The notes under the pieces were generated by a model. The model was not told the origin of the DNA, made no database searches, and saw nothing but the letters and a program-made list of their open reading frames with translations. From the NCBI GenBank assembly GCA_025175895.1, contig CM045987.1, forward strand, positions 38,404,113-38,468,112: a stretch of 64,000 nt of DNA, written 5' to 3'. The stretch is from Wurfbainia villosa (lineage: Eukaryota > Streptophyta > Magnoliopsida > Zingiberales > Zingiberaceae). This document shows positions 46,266-57,792 of the stretch, one piece after another (position 1 is the stretch's first letter; each line of letters starts with the position of its first letter). The position numbers and the translations under genes were made by a program.

Positions 46266-47292
46266 TGGCTGGCTCCAACATCCATCCGCCTAAATTCGAA
46301 GGGGATTTCGCTTGGTGAAAAAGTGAATGGAGGTATTTTTCGAGACCGATTTTGAAATTATGCTTACCATGGAAAATAGTTTCGAGATACCCAGGGATGA
46401 AAAGGAAGGCTACTAGAAAAATTGAGGTGGACTAAGAAGCAAAGAGAGGAGCACCTTGCAAATTGAAAAGCCAAGCACCATCTCTACAATGTGCTCCCTC
46501 AACAAGAGATCAACCAAATAAGAGAATGCGCAAGCGCTAAGGAGATGTGGGAAAAATTGGTAGAGCTTCATGAAGGCACCTCCGAATCCAAGTTAGCAAG
46601 AAGCGACCTCCTTCGCTCTCAATTAAACAACATCAAGCTTGACAAAGGGGAGAAGGAATTATCTTTGCAATTTAGTTTTAAAGAAATAATTAATGGTTTA
46701 TCAAGTGTAGGTGAGAAGCTCTCCAACCGGGACATGATCATGAAAGCAATAGATGCTTTTCCCTGGTCATCCAAATGGAGCTCCATGGTGGACTCCTATA
46801 TTTTAAAGAATCTAGAGGTAAGTACTCTAGAAGAATTTTTCTCCACAATGGAATTGCATGAAACTAGGCTTGAAGGCATAATTGAAGAATCAAGCACAAA
46901 GTCAAGGGGAGTGGCGCTAGTACCCGACAAAGGAAAGAAGAAAAAGAAGACTGCACCATCCTCATCAGAAGATGAATCATCCTCTTCAATGGATAGCAAT
47001 GAGGAGGCCTACATGGTAATAAAGGTGAGATGTGCTCTTAAGAGTTTTAAGTTTAACAAATCTCACGATAGGAGAAGGCCAAGAAGAAAGGTTATTTGTT
47101 ATAATTGCCAAGGAGAGGGGCACATGAGAGATGAATGCCCTCTCTTGAACAAGAGCAAGGATGAAAGGAAGAAGAGTGACAAGAAGAAGGAAGGGAAGAA
47201 GAAGGAAGAGAAGAAATAGAAAGAAAAAGGAAAGGGCAAAATGAAAAACTTGAAGGCAACAAGGGATAATCCATCCTCATCGGAGGAAGAAG
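46266..47292 (+). pseudogene. SIRE-like gag, third type
   Basis: The ATG at 46266 opens MAGSNIHPPKFEGDFAW and meets a stop at once; the first 220 bases are frameshifted. From 46491 a 242-residue frame holds the Gag fold (CASAKEMWEKLVELHEGT, WSSKWSSMVDSYILKN, EEFFSTMELHETRLEG), a lysine/serine spacer, and a zinc knuckle CYNCQGEGHMRDEC (47,097-47,138). A lysine-rich tail ends in a TAG at 47217. It is distinct from the SIRE-1/2 gag. The sequence is joined at about 47293 to a gypsy integrase. Confidence 0.85.
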
Positions 47293-47937
47293 AAGGTTGA
47301 TATCCGATAATGGACGGCAGTTTCAGGGTAAGAAGTTAGCAAAATGGTGGCAAGATTTTAAAATCGAACAGGTATTCACATTTGTAGCTTGTCCCCAAAG
47401 CGACAGGAAAGTGGAGGTGACTAATAGGGAATTGGTACACGGATTAAAAACCAAGTTGGAGCATGTAGGAGGAAGCTGGGTGGAAGAATAGCTCAACATT
47501 TTTTGGTCTTTTCGAACGACTTCCAAGAGAGCCACAGGGCCACTCCATTCAGTATGGTATATGGATGAGAGGCTATGTTACCCGTAGAAGTTGGGATAGA
47601 GTCTGCACGGGTATTGAGCTATCTCCCAAATGATAATAGTGCGGTTAGAAGTGTGGAGTTAGATTTGATTCAAGAAAAGAGGGATATGGCCGCGTATAAT
47701 GTTGAAAGGTATAGGTCACAGGTAATGAAATCTTATAATAAAAAGGTAGTTCCTCGTTCTTTTCAGGTGGGAGAGTTGGTACTAAAGAAAGTGCTACTCG
47801 AGGGATCAAAAGGCAAGCTGGGACCTAAGTGGGAAGGACCTTTTCAAGTTGAAAGCCGAGTGAGAGTGGGGGCTTATTATTTGAAGGATGCTCAAGGAAG
47901 ATTGTTGTCGAGGCCTTGGAATGTATATCATTTATGA
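47293..47937 (+). pseudogene. Tat-1 integrase, C-terminal half
   Basis: This is the end of a Ty3/gypsy Pol of the Tat type. It has the second integrase aspartate in SDNGRQFQG, and CPQSDRKVEVTNRE with the catalytic E position. After a TAG in the middle (47489) and a short frameshifted stretch come LPVEVGIESARVL, NKKVVPRSFQVGELVLKK, and the C-terminal GPKWEGPFQVE, GAYYLKDAQG and LSRPWNVYHL. The first catalytic aspartate, RT and RNase H are absent to the left because of the fusion. The stop after YHL at 47935-47937 looks like the native end. Confidence 0.85.
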
Positions 47938-49527
47938 CACTATTTTAGTGGATAAGATGTGAAATTTGCATTTGTGATTTTTTGGGGAGAGAAAAGGTGT
48001 GTCGTGGGCATTTAATTATTGTATGATTGTATCAGCTAGCTTTATCAGTAACTTTAGGAAAAATATGATTTTGTTTTTGGAAAAAGATTTTGCATTATTC
48101 TTAAGGCAAGAGTATTGTTTAAACTTTTGAAAGGATTTTCTTATATTGGAAATTCTTGTTGTTGTGTGGTACATAACACTTAATATATCAGAAGGAAAAT
48201 ACATAGTTCTTCATTAAAAGGGAAATGATCGGAGCATCTTTTCATATAAAGGAAATTAGGGGGAAAAAGAGCCCATAGAGGATTCTTCCCTAATTGCTAT
48301 GAGAGTGTCTTCTTCGGAAGCTAGCATAGGATTTGGCCGAGCTCGCTGTTGCAATGTTGGAGGGTGCCATAAGCGGTTCCCAAACGAAGGGAATGTGGAG
48401 CGAAAGGGCCATACAAAAGGTCGAGGGCGATAGGCGGAGGTGGGCGTGGAGCGAGTTGGTGATTCAGCAGAGGTTGTGTCAGAACTTATGAGAATAGGGT
48501 GGGAAGGAGAAACCATGGAAGGAGGAAAGGGTAAAGGAAAAGAAAGAAGGGGGAGGATGGAAGTGGGGGATGGGGAGTTTGGGTTTTATAGAATGGAGGG
48601 GGAAGATAAGCGAATAAGGGAGGGTTTCAAGTGGTTATAAATGATATTGAGGGGGTTGAGAATTTAAGGGGTTATTAATGAAAATAGTGGCATCATGGAA
48701 ATATAAGTCTTGCGGTTGGCAGGAAGAGAAGGGTTGTTTGTGGAAGTATGTGTTTAATCAAGTAGTGGCCTATTTTCTGAAATAGTAACAATGTTAGCAA
48801 AGAAGGGTTGTTTTGGTAATAAAACTTGTTTGAAGGGGCATTTATTTCTCGGGCAATTTGAATGAGCAGTTTTTTTCTGGGTGGTTTTATTCCAGTTAGG
48901 ATGTTATTTTAATATAGGGAAAAGGCATAAAGCATGATTAACTAGAATTTTGAGTACTTTGCATTTAAAAAGTAATCGGGGAAGATTCATTAATAAAAAT
49001 ATGAAGTGAGTCACTGGTGTCCTAGGTTCAATCAGAGGGAACATGCTATAATAGTTTATAACAAAAAGTGATAAAACCAAGTTAAAGGGGTACAAGTCAC
49101 ATTTTATCATCAGGAGGAAAGGGAAAGGATAGTAACACAGGGGGAGTACGATGAATGGTACTGCCCATGACTAAAAAGCTAAGAGAGTGCCCAGGAGGAG
49201 GATAGCCGACTGCTTTGAATTGTGTGGTGCATCCTGAAAGCCCCATTATAGAAAAGCAAATCCTCTATCTAAGAATAGATCATTGATGGCAAATGAAGTT
49301 TAGAGGGGTTCTTGAGCAATATTGTTCCTTTCGAAAAGTGGCGGGGATTTCATGATGTCCAACATATTTTGTAAGAAGGTGGTCTGGAATTGGAGAGCTG
49401 ATAATTCTTTCGAGTCAATAATAGGCTTGTTGAAATGATGATTCTCTGGTTTGATACTCCTGTATTTCCTTTTTATGAATATTAGTATATTGAATCCATT
49501 GGTTATTTAAATGGCTTATCTTGATAA
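47938..49527 (+). other. Tat-1 downstream region, first part
   Basis: No recognisable gene. A short minus-strand proline/serine-rich frame (48256-48516) has no domain. Long 3' regions after pol are normal in Tat-lineage elements. Confidence 0.6.
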
Positions 49528-49725
49528 TGTTGGGAGTATGAGGAATACAATCAAAGTCCCACATTGGTAAGACATGGAAAAGATCATGTGCTTATAAGAA
49601 AAAAGATATCTCCATTGGTTTGAGGCCTTTTGGGTAAAGCCCAAAAACAAAACCATGAGGGCTTGGGCCCAAAGTGGACAATATCATGCCATTGTGGAGA
49701 TATGTGGAGCTTATAAGCACTAACA
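49528..49725 (+). mobile_element. TRIM-1 5' terminal repeat
   Basis: It is 198 bp, ending ACTAACA directly before the PBS. Confidence 0.95.
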
Positions 49726-49963
49726 ATTGGTATCAGAGCCATGGTCCATGTCAAGCCATGAACCTCGAACGAAGGAAGTTGAGCTCCCACGTCCGGATCA
49801 AGAGAACCAGACATCAGGAAGGAAGTCTAGTTGGGTCGGGGGGACCGAACAACTGGCAGGAAGTCCTGGTGGGTTGAAGATCAGACATCAAGCAGAGAAA
49901 ATCCTTCGAGGAGGGATAGGCTTGAGGGGGGGCCCAATGTGGTCCTTCGTTTGAGGGGGGGAT

Positions 49964-50161
49964 TGTTGGGAGTATGAGGAATACAATCAAAGTCCCACAT
50001 TGATAAGACATGGAAAAGATCATGTGCTTATAAGAAAAAAGATATCTCCATTGGTTTGAGGCCTTTTGGGTAAAGCCCAAAAATAAAACCATGAGGGCTT
50101 AGACCCAAAGTGGACAATATCATGCCATTGTGGAGATATGTGGAGCTTATAAGCACTAACA
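49964..50161 (+). mobile_element. TRIM-1 3' terminal repeat
   Basis: It is 198 bp, preceded by the polypurine tract and followed by the GATAA duplication. Confidence 0.95.
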
Positions 50162-50378
50162 GATAATTCCCTGAAAAAGAAAGTATTAGTATTGAGGAGA
50201 GAGAGTTGTAGGAAAATAATATGCTAACCTCGTTAATACAGGAGAGTAGAGAATCTGAGTGATCGGGTATGGAAAAGGAGGAAACGGGTGTCGGAGGAGT
50301 TTGGAAAATAGGAAGAGGCTAAAGAAGTGTTAGTTGGTGGGAAGGTGGAACAATATTATTGTGGGATGATGGGGGGTT

Positions 50379-52582
50379 TGTTGGGTTTCCGGCACCGCGG
50401 CGTGTGTGTGTTCGATCATGTTTCATTAACATGAACACAGCGGAAGCAATAAAATAATAAATACTCCTATTTATTACAACACACACAACACACGCATGCA
50501 TATTACAACAAGTGTAGACATAACCGTAAATTTAAATTTGCAATAAAAGGAAATTTATCTACGTTATACCTTTCGTATGACGTGTAGCGGGAACGGCATC
50601 AACCGAAACGATTCTCGCTAGAATCGTCTCTATCCGTATCCACGCCGAGTTCCTCGGGATGACTTCGCTAAGCCACGAGCTTCGTCTTCGTACTGGTTAC
50701 TAGCCTCGTGTTGAAGACGACGTGATCGAGAGATGATCACGATCCGAATCCAAATTCGGATCCAAAATGAGTCCTCAAAACTCGCTTCTCCGGAGAGGTA
50801 TTCGCAACCGATTGACGAATCCTTCATCCTCCACATCAGAGGATTACCGGAGATCGAATCCCTGGTAAGTTATCCGCTGTCGGAGCTCTAACCGTCGTCC
50901 AAACGACGCTCCGACGAGAGGAGAAGAAGCTGTCCAGAAAACTGGACAGCTTGGTGGAGGAGTAGGCGCCGGCCAAAACAAGGAAGCCAAGTGCTCACCT
51001 TTTCACCGAGGCCTAGGAAGATCACCGGAGGGTCGCCGGAGGGTTCACCAGCTGAAGCTTGGACGCCGACAAGGAGATGACGGCTGCACAACAAGGGCGG
51101 CAACTAGGGTTGAGAGCAACTCCAAGGGTGGGCGGCAACTCAAAGGCTAGGGGTTTTGGATTAGGGCTTAATTATCCATTAAGCCCTCTTTTATAGAGAA
51201 CTAATTCTCTTAATGGTTATTGGATCATAACCATTAGGCCCGTTAACCCGCTCCAATAAGATAAGTTAAAATAAACCAAACCATGATGGTTTATTTTAAG
51301 TTAAAACGAACCGAACCAACTTTTGGTTCATTCGTTTAAAATAAACCAAACCCCTTTGGTTTATTCTCATCCATTGGATTAGAACCAAACCATTTTGGTT
51401 CATCCATTACGTCTTCATAAGACGCGGCCCATCCACGCTTCCATTGCGACTGAAACGATTTCATGCTCGCTTTATGTTTGGTCCAACCAAACCTAGTTTC
51501 TCTCGGTCTGAGAATCTCATTCTCAAGCTCATTTTAAATCCTTTGGATTACGCTCCTTGTGCGTGTGACCAAATAGGTTCTCGGTTTATGTTGGCCGTCT
51601 ATAATTAACCATTAATTATAGAACGATCATGAGTGGCACCTAGTAGTACATCATGATCCCCAATTAACCGAAAAGATCAACGGTTGATCCGAACTATTTA
51701 CGAAACCCTTGATGCTCGAATGATTCGTGCCCCATTCCCTTCACTCATCTTATACCCACTTGGTTCAGGACATGGTCTATAGTGTCAGTCCCCACTAGGC
51801 TGACTACGTCACACCTAGCCCAAGTATCATTTCCTCATCCTACGGATTCTAGTTACTCCACATGTATCGAAGAGTACCTTACTCTAAACATGTAATGCTT
51901 TGGCCAAAGACTTTAGTAACAATCCGACGAGAGGCCATGGGTATACATCTCCTCGCAAGGAGTGGTGAATCCTTTATAGGCTATTCAAACACCTTCGATC
52001 ACTTCGACTTATACCCAATCATCCCGGGTCCACATCTCCTTAGAGATGTTTGCTTAAGATGTCAAAGCATAAGTCTCCATGATCAAGATGACTTGAATAC
52101 CGCAAGTCAAAGGAACCTCGCACTTAAGCCACAGTAAGAACTTCATTGACATATCTATACATGCAGAGAACCATATGAAGTCTTACGGCTAGTCACTCCA
52201 ATGAACTAGTTACCATAACTAGCATCCACGATTAACTCCGGACATCACTATGTCTCCAGCCAGTGAGAATCAGCAGCTTGGATACACCAAGGAGTATACC
52301 TCGTGCTAGTCTCGACAGAATTGATGGTGTCCAAATCCATCAATTCATCGACTAGGGATAATTCCGATACATCACAATTACACATGTAGAGATAATCACT
52401 AGTTGTGATCCAATCACAAATTCTCTCATGCTGTGAATCGTATTGTGGACATTCAGTAAATGAGTTTAAGATCCAATCAAATACATAAAACATGTATACT
52501 CAAATAGTGAATCTTCATTTATCATATAAATGGTTCATACATAAGGCGATTGCCTTAGGACATCTCTCATATATTACTAACA
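50379..52582 (-). mobile_element. CopC-2 3' LTR
   Basis: It runs from TGTTGGGTTTCCGGCACC (50379) to TATTACTAACA (52582). It is highly similar to the 5' LTR except for a GC-rich stretch near 50,995-51,160 with small indels. Confidence 0.95.
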
Positions 52583-52595
52583 GACTCCCACTTGG
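52583..52595 (-). other. CopC-2 polypurine tract
   Basis: On the minus strand CCAAGTGGGAGTC lies immediately before the TGTTAGT start of the 3' LTR. Confidence 0.8.
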
Positions 52596-52617
52596 CCTAA
52601 TGCCAATCGCTACGGTA

Positions 52618-54240
52618 TCAAATACCATAAGCTCGAACATGACCCTCAAACTTATTTTGAGGTAATGCCTTAGTCAAGGGATCTGCTAAGTTCCTTTCAA
52701 TGGGAATTTTCTCGATTTGTATTTCGTTCCTACTGATGATCTCTCTGATAAGATGATAGCGGCGAAGCACATGTTTGGATCGTTGATGAGACCTTGGCTC
52801 TTTCGCCTGTGCAATTGCTCCATTGTTGTCGCAGTAGACCGGTATTGCTTCAACAATGGCCGGAATCACACCAAGTTCATGAACAAACTTTTTGATCCAA
52901 ACCGCTTCCTTTGCTGCTTCCGAAGCTGCAATGTATTCTGCCTCAGTGGTAGAATCCGCTACAGTCTCTTGTTTGGAACTTTTCCAACTCACTGCGCCCC
53001 CATTCAAGGTGAACACGTATCCAGACTGAGACCTAGAATCATCCTTGTCTGTCTGGAAGCTGGCATCCGTATACCCGCGTATCACCATGTCCCCTTCTCC
53101 ATATATTAGGAACACATCCTTAGTTCTTCTCAAGTACTTAAGGATCGTCTTAACAGCCGCCCAATGATCCATTCCTAGATCGGACTGGTATCTGCTCGTG
53201 ACACTCAGAGCATACGATACATCAGGCCTCGTACATAACATAGCATACATGATAGATCCTATTGCGGATGCATAGCGAATCTTACTCATGCAAATCCTCT
53301 CGTCTTCTGTGCGTGGACACATAGACTTCGAAAGGTGTACCCCATGCCTGATGGGTAGGAAACCTTTCTTGGATTCCGACATGCTAAACCTCTTTAGCAC
53401 TCGGTCTATATATGTAGACTGCGAAAGACCAAGCAATCGTTTCGATCTATCTCTATAGATCTTAATCCCGAGGATGTAGGTTGCTTCTCCCAGGTCTTTC
53501 ATGGAGAATGTCTTGGATAACCAAACCTTCACTGACTGTAAGATTGAAACATTGTTTCCTATAAGTAGTATGTCATCGACATACAATACTAGGAATACGA
53601 CTGCACTCCCACTAACCTTCTTGTACACACAAGGTTCGTCTGGATTTTGTGAGAAATCAAACCTTTTGATTGTCTCATCAAAACGGATATTTCAGCTCCT
53701 GGATGCTTGCTTCAATCCATAAATGGACCGTCGCAATTTGCATACCTTGGTTTTATCAACCGATGTGAAACCCTCAGGCTGTATCATATACATGTCCTCG
53801 AGCAGGTTTCCATTAAGGAAAGCTGTTTTCACATCCATCTACCATATCTCATAATCATAATGAGCCGCTATGGCTAGGAGCATCCGAATGGATTTAAGCA
53901 TAGCTACAGGCGAATAGGTATCGTCATAATCAACACCTTGTTTTTGACGATATCCTTTCGCCACCAATCTAGCCTTATAGGTAATCACATTACCATCCAT
54001 GTCGGTTTTCTTCTTGAAAACCCACTTGCACCCTATAGGCTTTATCCCTTCAGGTGGGTCAACCAAGTTCCAAACTTAGTTTTCATACATGGAATCCATT
54101 TCCGACTTCATGGCACCAAGCCACTTATCCCTTTCTGAACTTGTCAGCACTTCTTCATAACTGGTAGGCTCCTCATCATCAATGAGTAACACATCGTTCG
54201 ATTCGCTTACGAGAAATACATATCTCTCAGGAATATTGCG
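52618..54240 (-). pseudogene. CopC-2 reverse transcriptase and RNase H
   Basis: The RT has CKWVFKKKTDMDGN, KARLVAKGYRQKQGVDYDD, YGLKQASRS and the intact active site LYVDDILLIGN. RNase H has GYTDASFQTDKDDSRS, ADSTTEAEYIAAS, YCDNNGAIAQAKEP and the C-terminal NLADPLTKALPQNKF, ending at 52618. Three stops interrupt the RT: TAA at 54076 (after SMYEN), TAG at 53839 (after DYEIW) and TGA near 53692 (after KQASRS). Each fits a single C-to-T or G-to-A change. From 53628 to the end the frame is open. Confidence 0.95.
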
Positions 54241-55745
54241 TGTTCTACCAGATCTACGAAGATGTGGTGTTACAATAGGTCCAGCCGATTGCTCAATACT
54301 ATGAGTTGTCGGCTGTTGTGCTTCACCAGGTATCTCATTAATGTCTATTTGAGTCTCTCGAGCCTCCTCAAGTTCGACGACACTCCCACTGTTTTCTTGC
54401 AAGAGAAACTCTTTCTCTAGAAACACAGCATGCCTTGAAACAAACACCTTTTGTTCCACAGGATGATAGAATTGGTAACCCCTTGTTTCCTTAGGGTATC
54501 CAACAAATAGACATTTATCAGACTTAGCATCCAATTTGTCTGATACAGTCCGCTTCACATAAGCAGGACAACCCCATATCTTCAAGTAAGATACATGAGG
54601 TTTCTTACAATTCCATATCTCATATGGAGTAGTTGAGACTACCTTGGTAGGCATTCTGTTTAACAAGTAAACAGCTGTCTGAAGTGCATAGCCCCAAAAG
54701 GACTTGGGAAGAGTTGCATGATTCATCATTGACCTGACCATATCCAACAAGGTCCGGTTACGCCTCTCAGATACACCATTATGCTGTGGTGTATAGGGCG
54801 GAGTCCATTGAGACAATATGCCATTGTCTCTTAGATAATCAAGAAACTCTTGACTTAAGTATTCACCACCTCGATCCGATCGAAGTATTTTAATACTCTT
54901 GTCATGTTGTTTCTCTACTTCATTTCTGAATTCTTTGAACCTTTCAAAGGCTTCAGACTTGTGTTTCATCAAGAACACATACCCAAACCATGAGTGATCA
55001 TCGGTGAAGGTAATGAAGTAGCTATAGCCTCCTAATGCTTGAGTTGACATAGGTCCACATACATCAGTATGTATTAGACCTAGTAACTCTCCCACTCGTT
55101 CACCTTTTCCAGTAAAAGGTAACTTAGTCATCTTGCCTTTTAAGCATGATTCGCATGTATCGTATGAATCTAATTCAAACGATTCCAGAATTCCACATCG
55201 GTGTAATTCGGACATGCATTTCTTGCTTATATGGCCAAGACGACAATGCCACATATAGGAGTCTATTTGATTATCCTTTCGAGCACGCATGTTGCTCGCT
55301 TCGATATTGAAAATGTCACTGGATACGTCCAACGTATAAATGCCATTACTCAAGGTTCTAGTTCCATAAAGTATGCCATTTAAAGTTATATAACAACAAT
55401 TATTACTAAACGTCAAATGGAAACCATTTCTATTTAAACAGGAAATAGAAACAATGTTCTTTATTAGAGAAGGAACATAATAGCAATTGTCCAGTTCTAA
55501 GACTAGTCCACTAGGGAGCTTCAGCAAATAAGTTCCGATGGCGACCGCAGCAACCTTTGCTCCATTGCCAACTCGCAAATTTGACTCCCCTCTGACAAGT
55601 CTTCTTCTATTCCTTAGCCCCTGTATGTCATTACATATATGTGAGCTACACCCAGTATCCAATACCCAAGTTCCAAGGAAATAGAATGACAATCAATAAC
55701 GAAGATACCTGAAGAGGATGGGGGGCATCGGATGCCTTCTTCTTC
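54241..55745 (-). pseudogene. CopC-2 protease and integrase (open)
   Basis: In the 538-residue open stretch starting at 55692, the protease active site is WVLDTGCSSHICN (D12). The pre-integrase zinc site is WHCRLGH (148-154) with CESCLKGK (180-187). The integrase triad is D210 (HTD), D273 (RSDRGGEY) and E309 (SERRN), with exactly 35 residues between the last two. The C-terminal GYPKETRGYQFYHP is followed by an acidic linker to RT. No stop falls in the catalytic parts, so this is the best-preserved protease-integrase in the window. Confidence 0.95.
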
Positions 55746-56517
55746 TTCATGGACTCAAGATAAATCTTGCAGTTTCTTCGCCAGTGGCCTTCCTTGCCAC
55801 AGTGATGGCAAGTGCCCTTTTACGCTGGTTCCGCCTTCTTTGCCTTTTTGTTCTTTCCTTTCTTCTGTTCTTTTGCCTTCCTCTTAGAACCTTTCTTTGA
55901 GGAATCAACTAACAGAATCGCCTTCTCCTCATGCTTCACAGAAGGCTCCACAGTCTTCAGCATATTGAGGAGCTCGGGAATGGTGGATTCCAATTTGTTC
56001 ATCCGATAGTTCATCACAAATTGCGAGAAACTCTTGGGCAAACAATGCAGAATTAAGTCAATACTTAACTCATGATCCATCACAAAAATGAGGGTAGCTA
56101 GCCGCTCGATGTACCCATTCATCTTTAGCACAAACTACACTACAGATGAACCTTCTTGCATCTTCGTGGTGAAGAGGAGCCTAGAGACCTCGAACCTTTC
56201 GGATCTCGCTTGCTCATCGAACAACTCATGAAGATGGAAGACCATAGTATTAGCATCCATATGCTCATGCTGCTTTTGCAGCTCAGGTACCATCGCCGCT
56301 AGCATGATGCTTCGCCCATCGAGAATCGCCATGCTTGATAGACCAACATTTGTGCAGGTTGCATCGTCCTTAGAGATGAAGAGGCTCTTCAAGGACATAT
56401 GCAAGCTTTTCCGCCTTGAGAACAATTCTCAGGTTTCTAAGCCAGTCCAGGAAGTTAGGCCCAGTCAGTTTATTCGAATCCAAAATGGAACGCAAATTCA
56501 AAGACATCATGATCATT
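55746..56517 (-). pseudogene. CopC-2 gag
   Basis: The ATG at 56517 or 56511 opens MMSLNLRSILDSNKLTGPN with WLRNLRIVLKAEK. A frameshift follows PLHL (about 56,390). The fold continues with IMLAAMVPELQKQHEHMDA and ERFEVSRLLFT, a TAG at 56133, then KSFSQFVMNYRMNKLES, a lysine-rich tail and a TAA at 55820. The zinc knuckle CHHCGKEGHWRRNC follows near 55,770-55,811. All three stops fit C-to-T changes. Confidence 0.85.
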
Positions 56518-56668
56518 TTTAGAAATACAAAACGAGCATATATGAGAAAGATGATTTTAAAATGCATCAATATACATTTATAAATCCCATTCATTTTTTG
56601 AATTTCAAAAACCCCAAAATCACTTCGGGAGATCGTAGGTCCATCTCCGAATGGGCTGATATCCATCA

Positions 56669-57101
56669 TAGTTATGAAAAACCTTGGAGAGAGTCCAACA
56701 AGTCATTCATAACTACGACAGTAGGTATCAACCATACCGATTGCATATCACGTATATGCAACTATCACAATGTGCTATCAACTAATTGAATGTTCACACA
56801 TACATCGGGTTGTTAACACATTAACAAGTATGCATCATATGCATAGCACCCAACTTCACCTCCCTTTACATCGACCTTGGAGAGAGTCCAACAAGCCGAT
56901 GCTCCAGGTTAAAGCCAACCCATTAATCGGGAAATAGTTTTAATATGGTTAGAGCGCATTCAACCAATTAGCCCAGCTTGGAGAGAGTCCAACAACCAAA
57001 GCTAACGATTGACCTCTGACTCTTACCATATTAGTATTAAATTATTCCATGGTTTGAACATATTCGGGTTCGAGCCGGGCTTGGAGAGAGTCCAACAACC
57101 C
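56669..57101 (-). other. Four repeated leader hairpins, CopC-2 copy
   Basis: TTGGAGAGAGTCCAA occurs at 56684, 56877, 56978 and 57081 (arms TTGGA/TCCAA, 5-base loop; CUCUC in the sense RNA). Copy 1 has perfect 10-base outer arms TAGTTATGAA (56669-56678) and TTCATAACTA (56706-56715). Copy 2 has CATCG/CGATG, copy 3 TTAGC/GCTAA, copy 4 GGGTT/AACCC. Centre spacings are 193, 101 and 103, the same as CopC-1. Confidence 0.75.
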
Positions 57102-57342
57102 AAACAAGAAACGGAACTCTAGTTCTAACCATATTAATGGAAGGTGTAGGCTTTAATATTGTTTAAGGGTTTTTATGTCTCATCCTCTTTGCATGCACAT
57201 AACTATTATCTACATGGCATGACATACATGGCATACATCTACATGTCACGACATGCATGGCATAATGTTATGCATCTAATGCAATTACATGACATACAAT
57301 TATGTCATGTATATCTTTCCTTATATGTCATAACTATTTATG

Positions 57343-57728
57343 GAAATAAAATATGTTTAAGATTTGATTCTCCAAATCAAATCATAATTAAATTAGGAAA
57401 CAAATTTCCAAATCTAATCACATATTTTATTCATGGAATTATTTGATTAAGGAAAATCTATTTAGGAAACCAATTTCCTAAATCATTAAAACTACTTATG
57501 GAAATAAAATATTTTAAGATTTGATTTCCCAAATCAAATCATGATTAAATTAGGAAACAAATTTCCAAAATCTAATCAAATATTTTATTTATGGAAAATA
57601 TCAATTTCCATAAATACTTCCAACTTTCCAAAAGTGGAAGATTTCCATAAATACTTCTAGACTTTCCAAAATTGAAAAATTTCCATAAATACTTCTAAAT
57701 TTCCAAAATTAGAAAATTTCCAGAAATA
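57343..57728. repeat. AT-rich tandem repeats in CopC-2 leader
   Basis: Two units of about 130-150 bp (57343-57440 and 57490-57597) are each partly self-complementary (AAGATTTGATT and AAATCAAATC). Three to four units of about 38 bp based on ATTTCCATAAATACTTCTA follow. Confidence 0.8.
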
Positions 57729-57778
57729 CATTATGACTATCGCAAAACCATTTTACGATTATGTCGAAACACAACCTG

Positions 57779-57791
57779 GGCTCTGATACCA
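57779..57791 (-). other. CopC-2 primer-binding site
   Basis: On the minus strand TGGTATCAGAGCC lies one base inside the 5' LTR. Confidence 0.9.
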
Positions 57792-57792
57792 A

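Larger units (their letters stand above)
49528..50161 (+). mobile_element. TRIM-1: miniature LTR retrotransposon
   Basis: This is a 634-bp complete element. Two 198-bp terminal repeats (TGTTGGGAGTATGAGG to CACTAACA) flank 238 bp that begin with a PBS (TGGTATCAGAGCCAT at 49728) and end with a polypurine tract (TTGAGGGGGGGAT, 49951-49963). A perfect GATAA target duplication lies at 49523-49527 and 50162-50166. It has no coding capacity, so it must have moved with enzymes of another element. The two repeats differ at four positions, all transitions. It lies in the Tat-1 downstream region. Confidence 0.95.
56518..57778 (-). other. CopC-2 untranslated leader
   Basis: A 1.26-kb leader with no coding frame. 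It holds four hairpins (56669-57101) nearer to gag and the AT-rich repeat zone (57343-57728) nearer to the PBS. Length and order are the same as in CopC-1. Confidence 0.85.

Noticed and set aside
48256..48516. Minus-strand proline/serine-rich frame
   Set aside because: No domain, no relatives in the window, and flanked by non-coding Tat-1 sequence.
51862..52137. A 91-residue open frame conserved at 38245, 51862 and 59266
   Set aside because: It lies antisense within CopC LTRs; conservation follows from LTR similarity, and no domain is visible.
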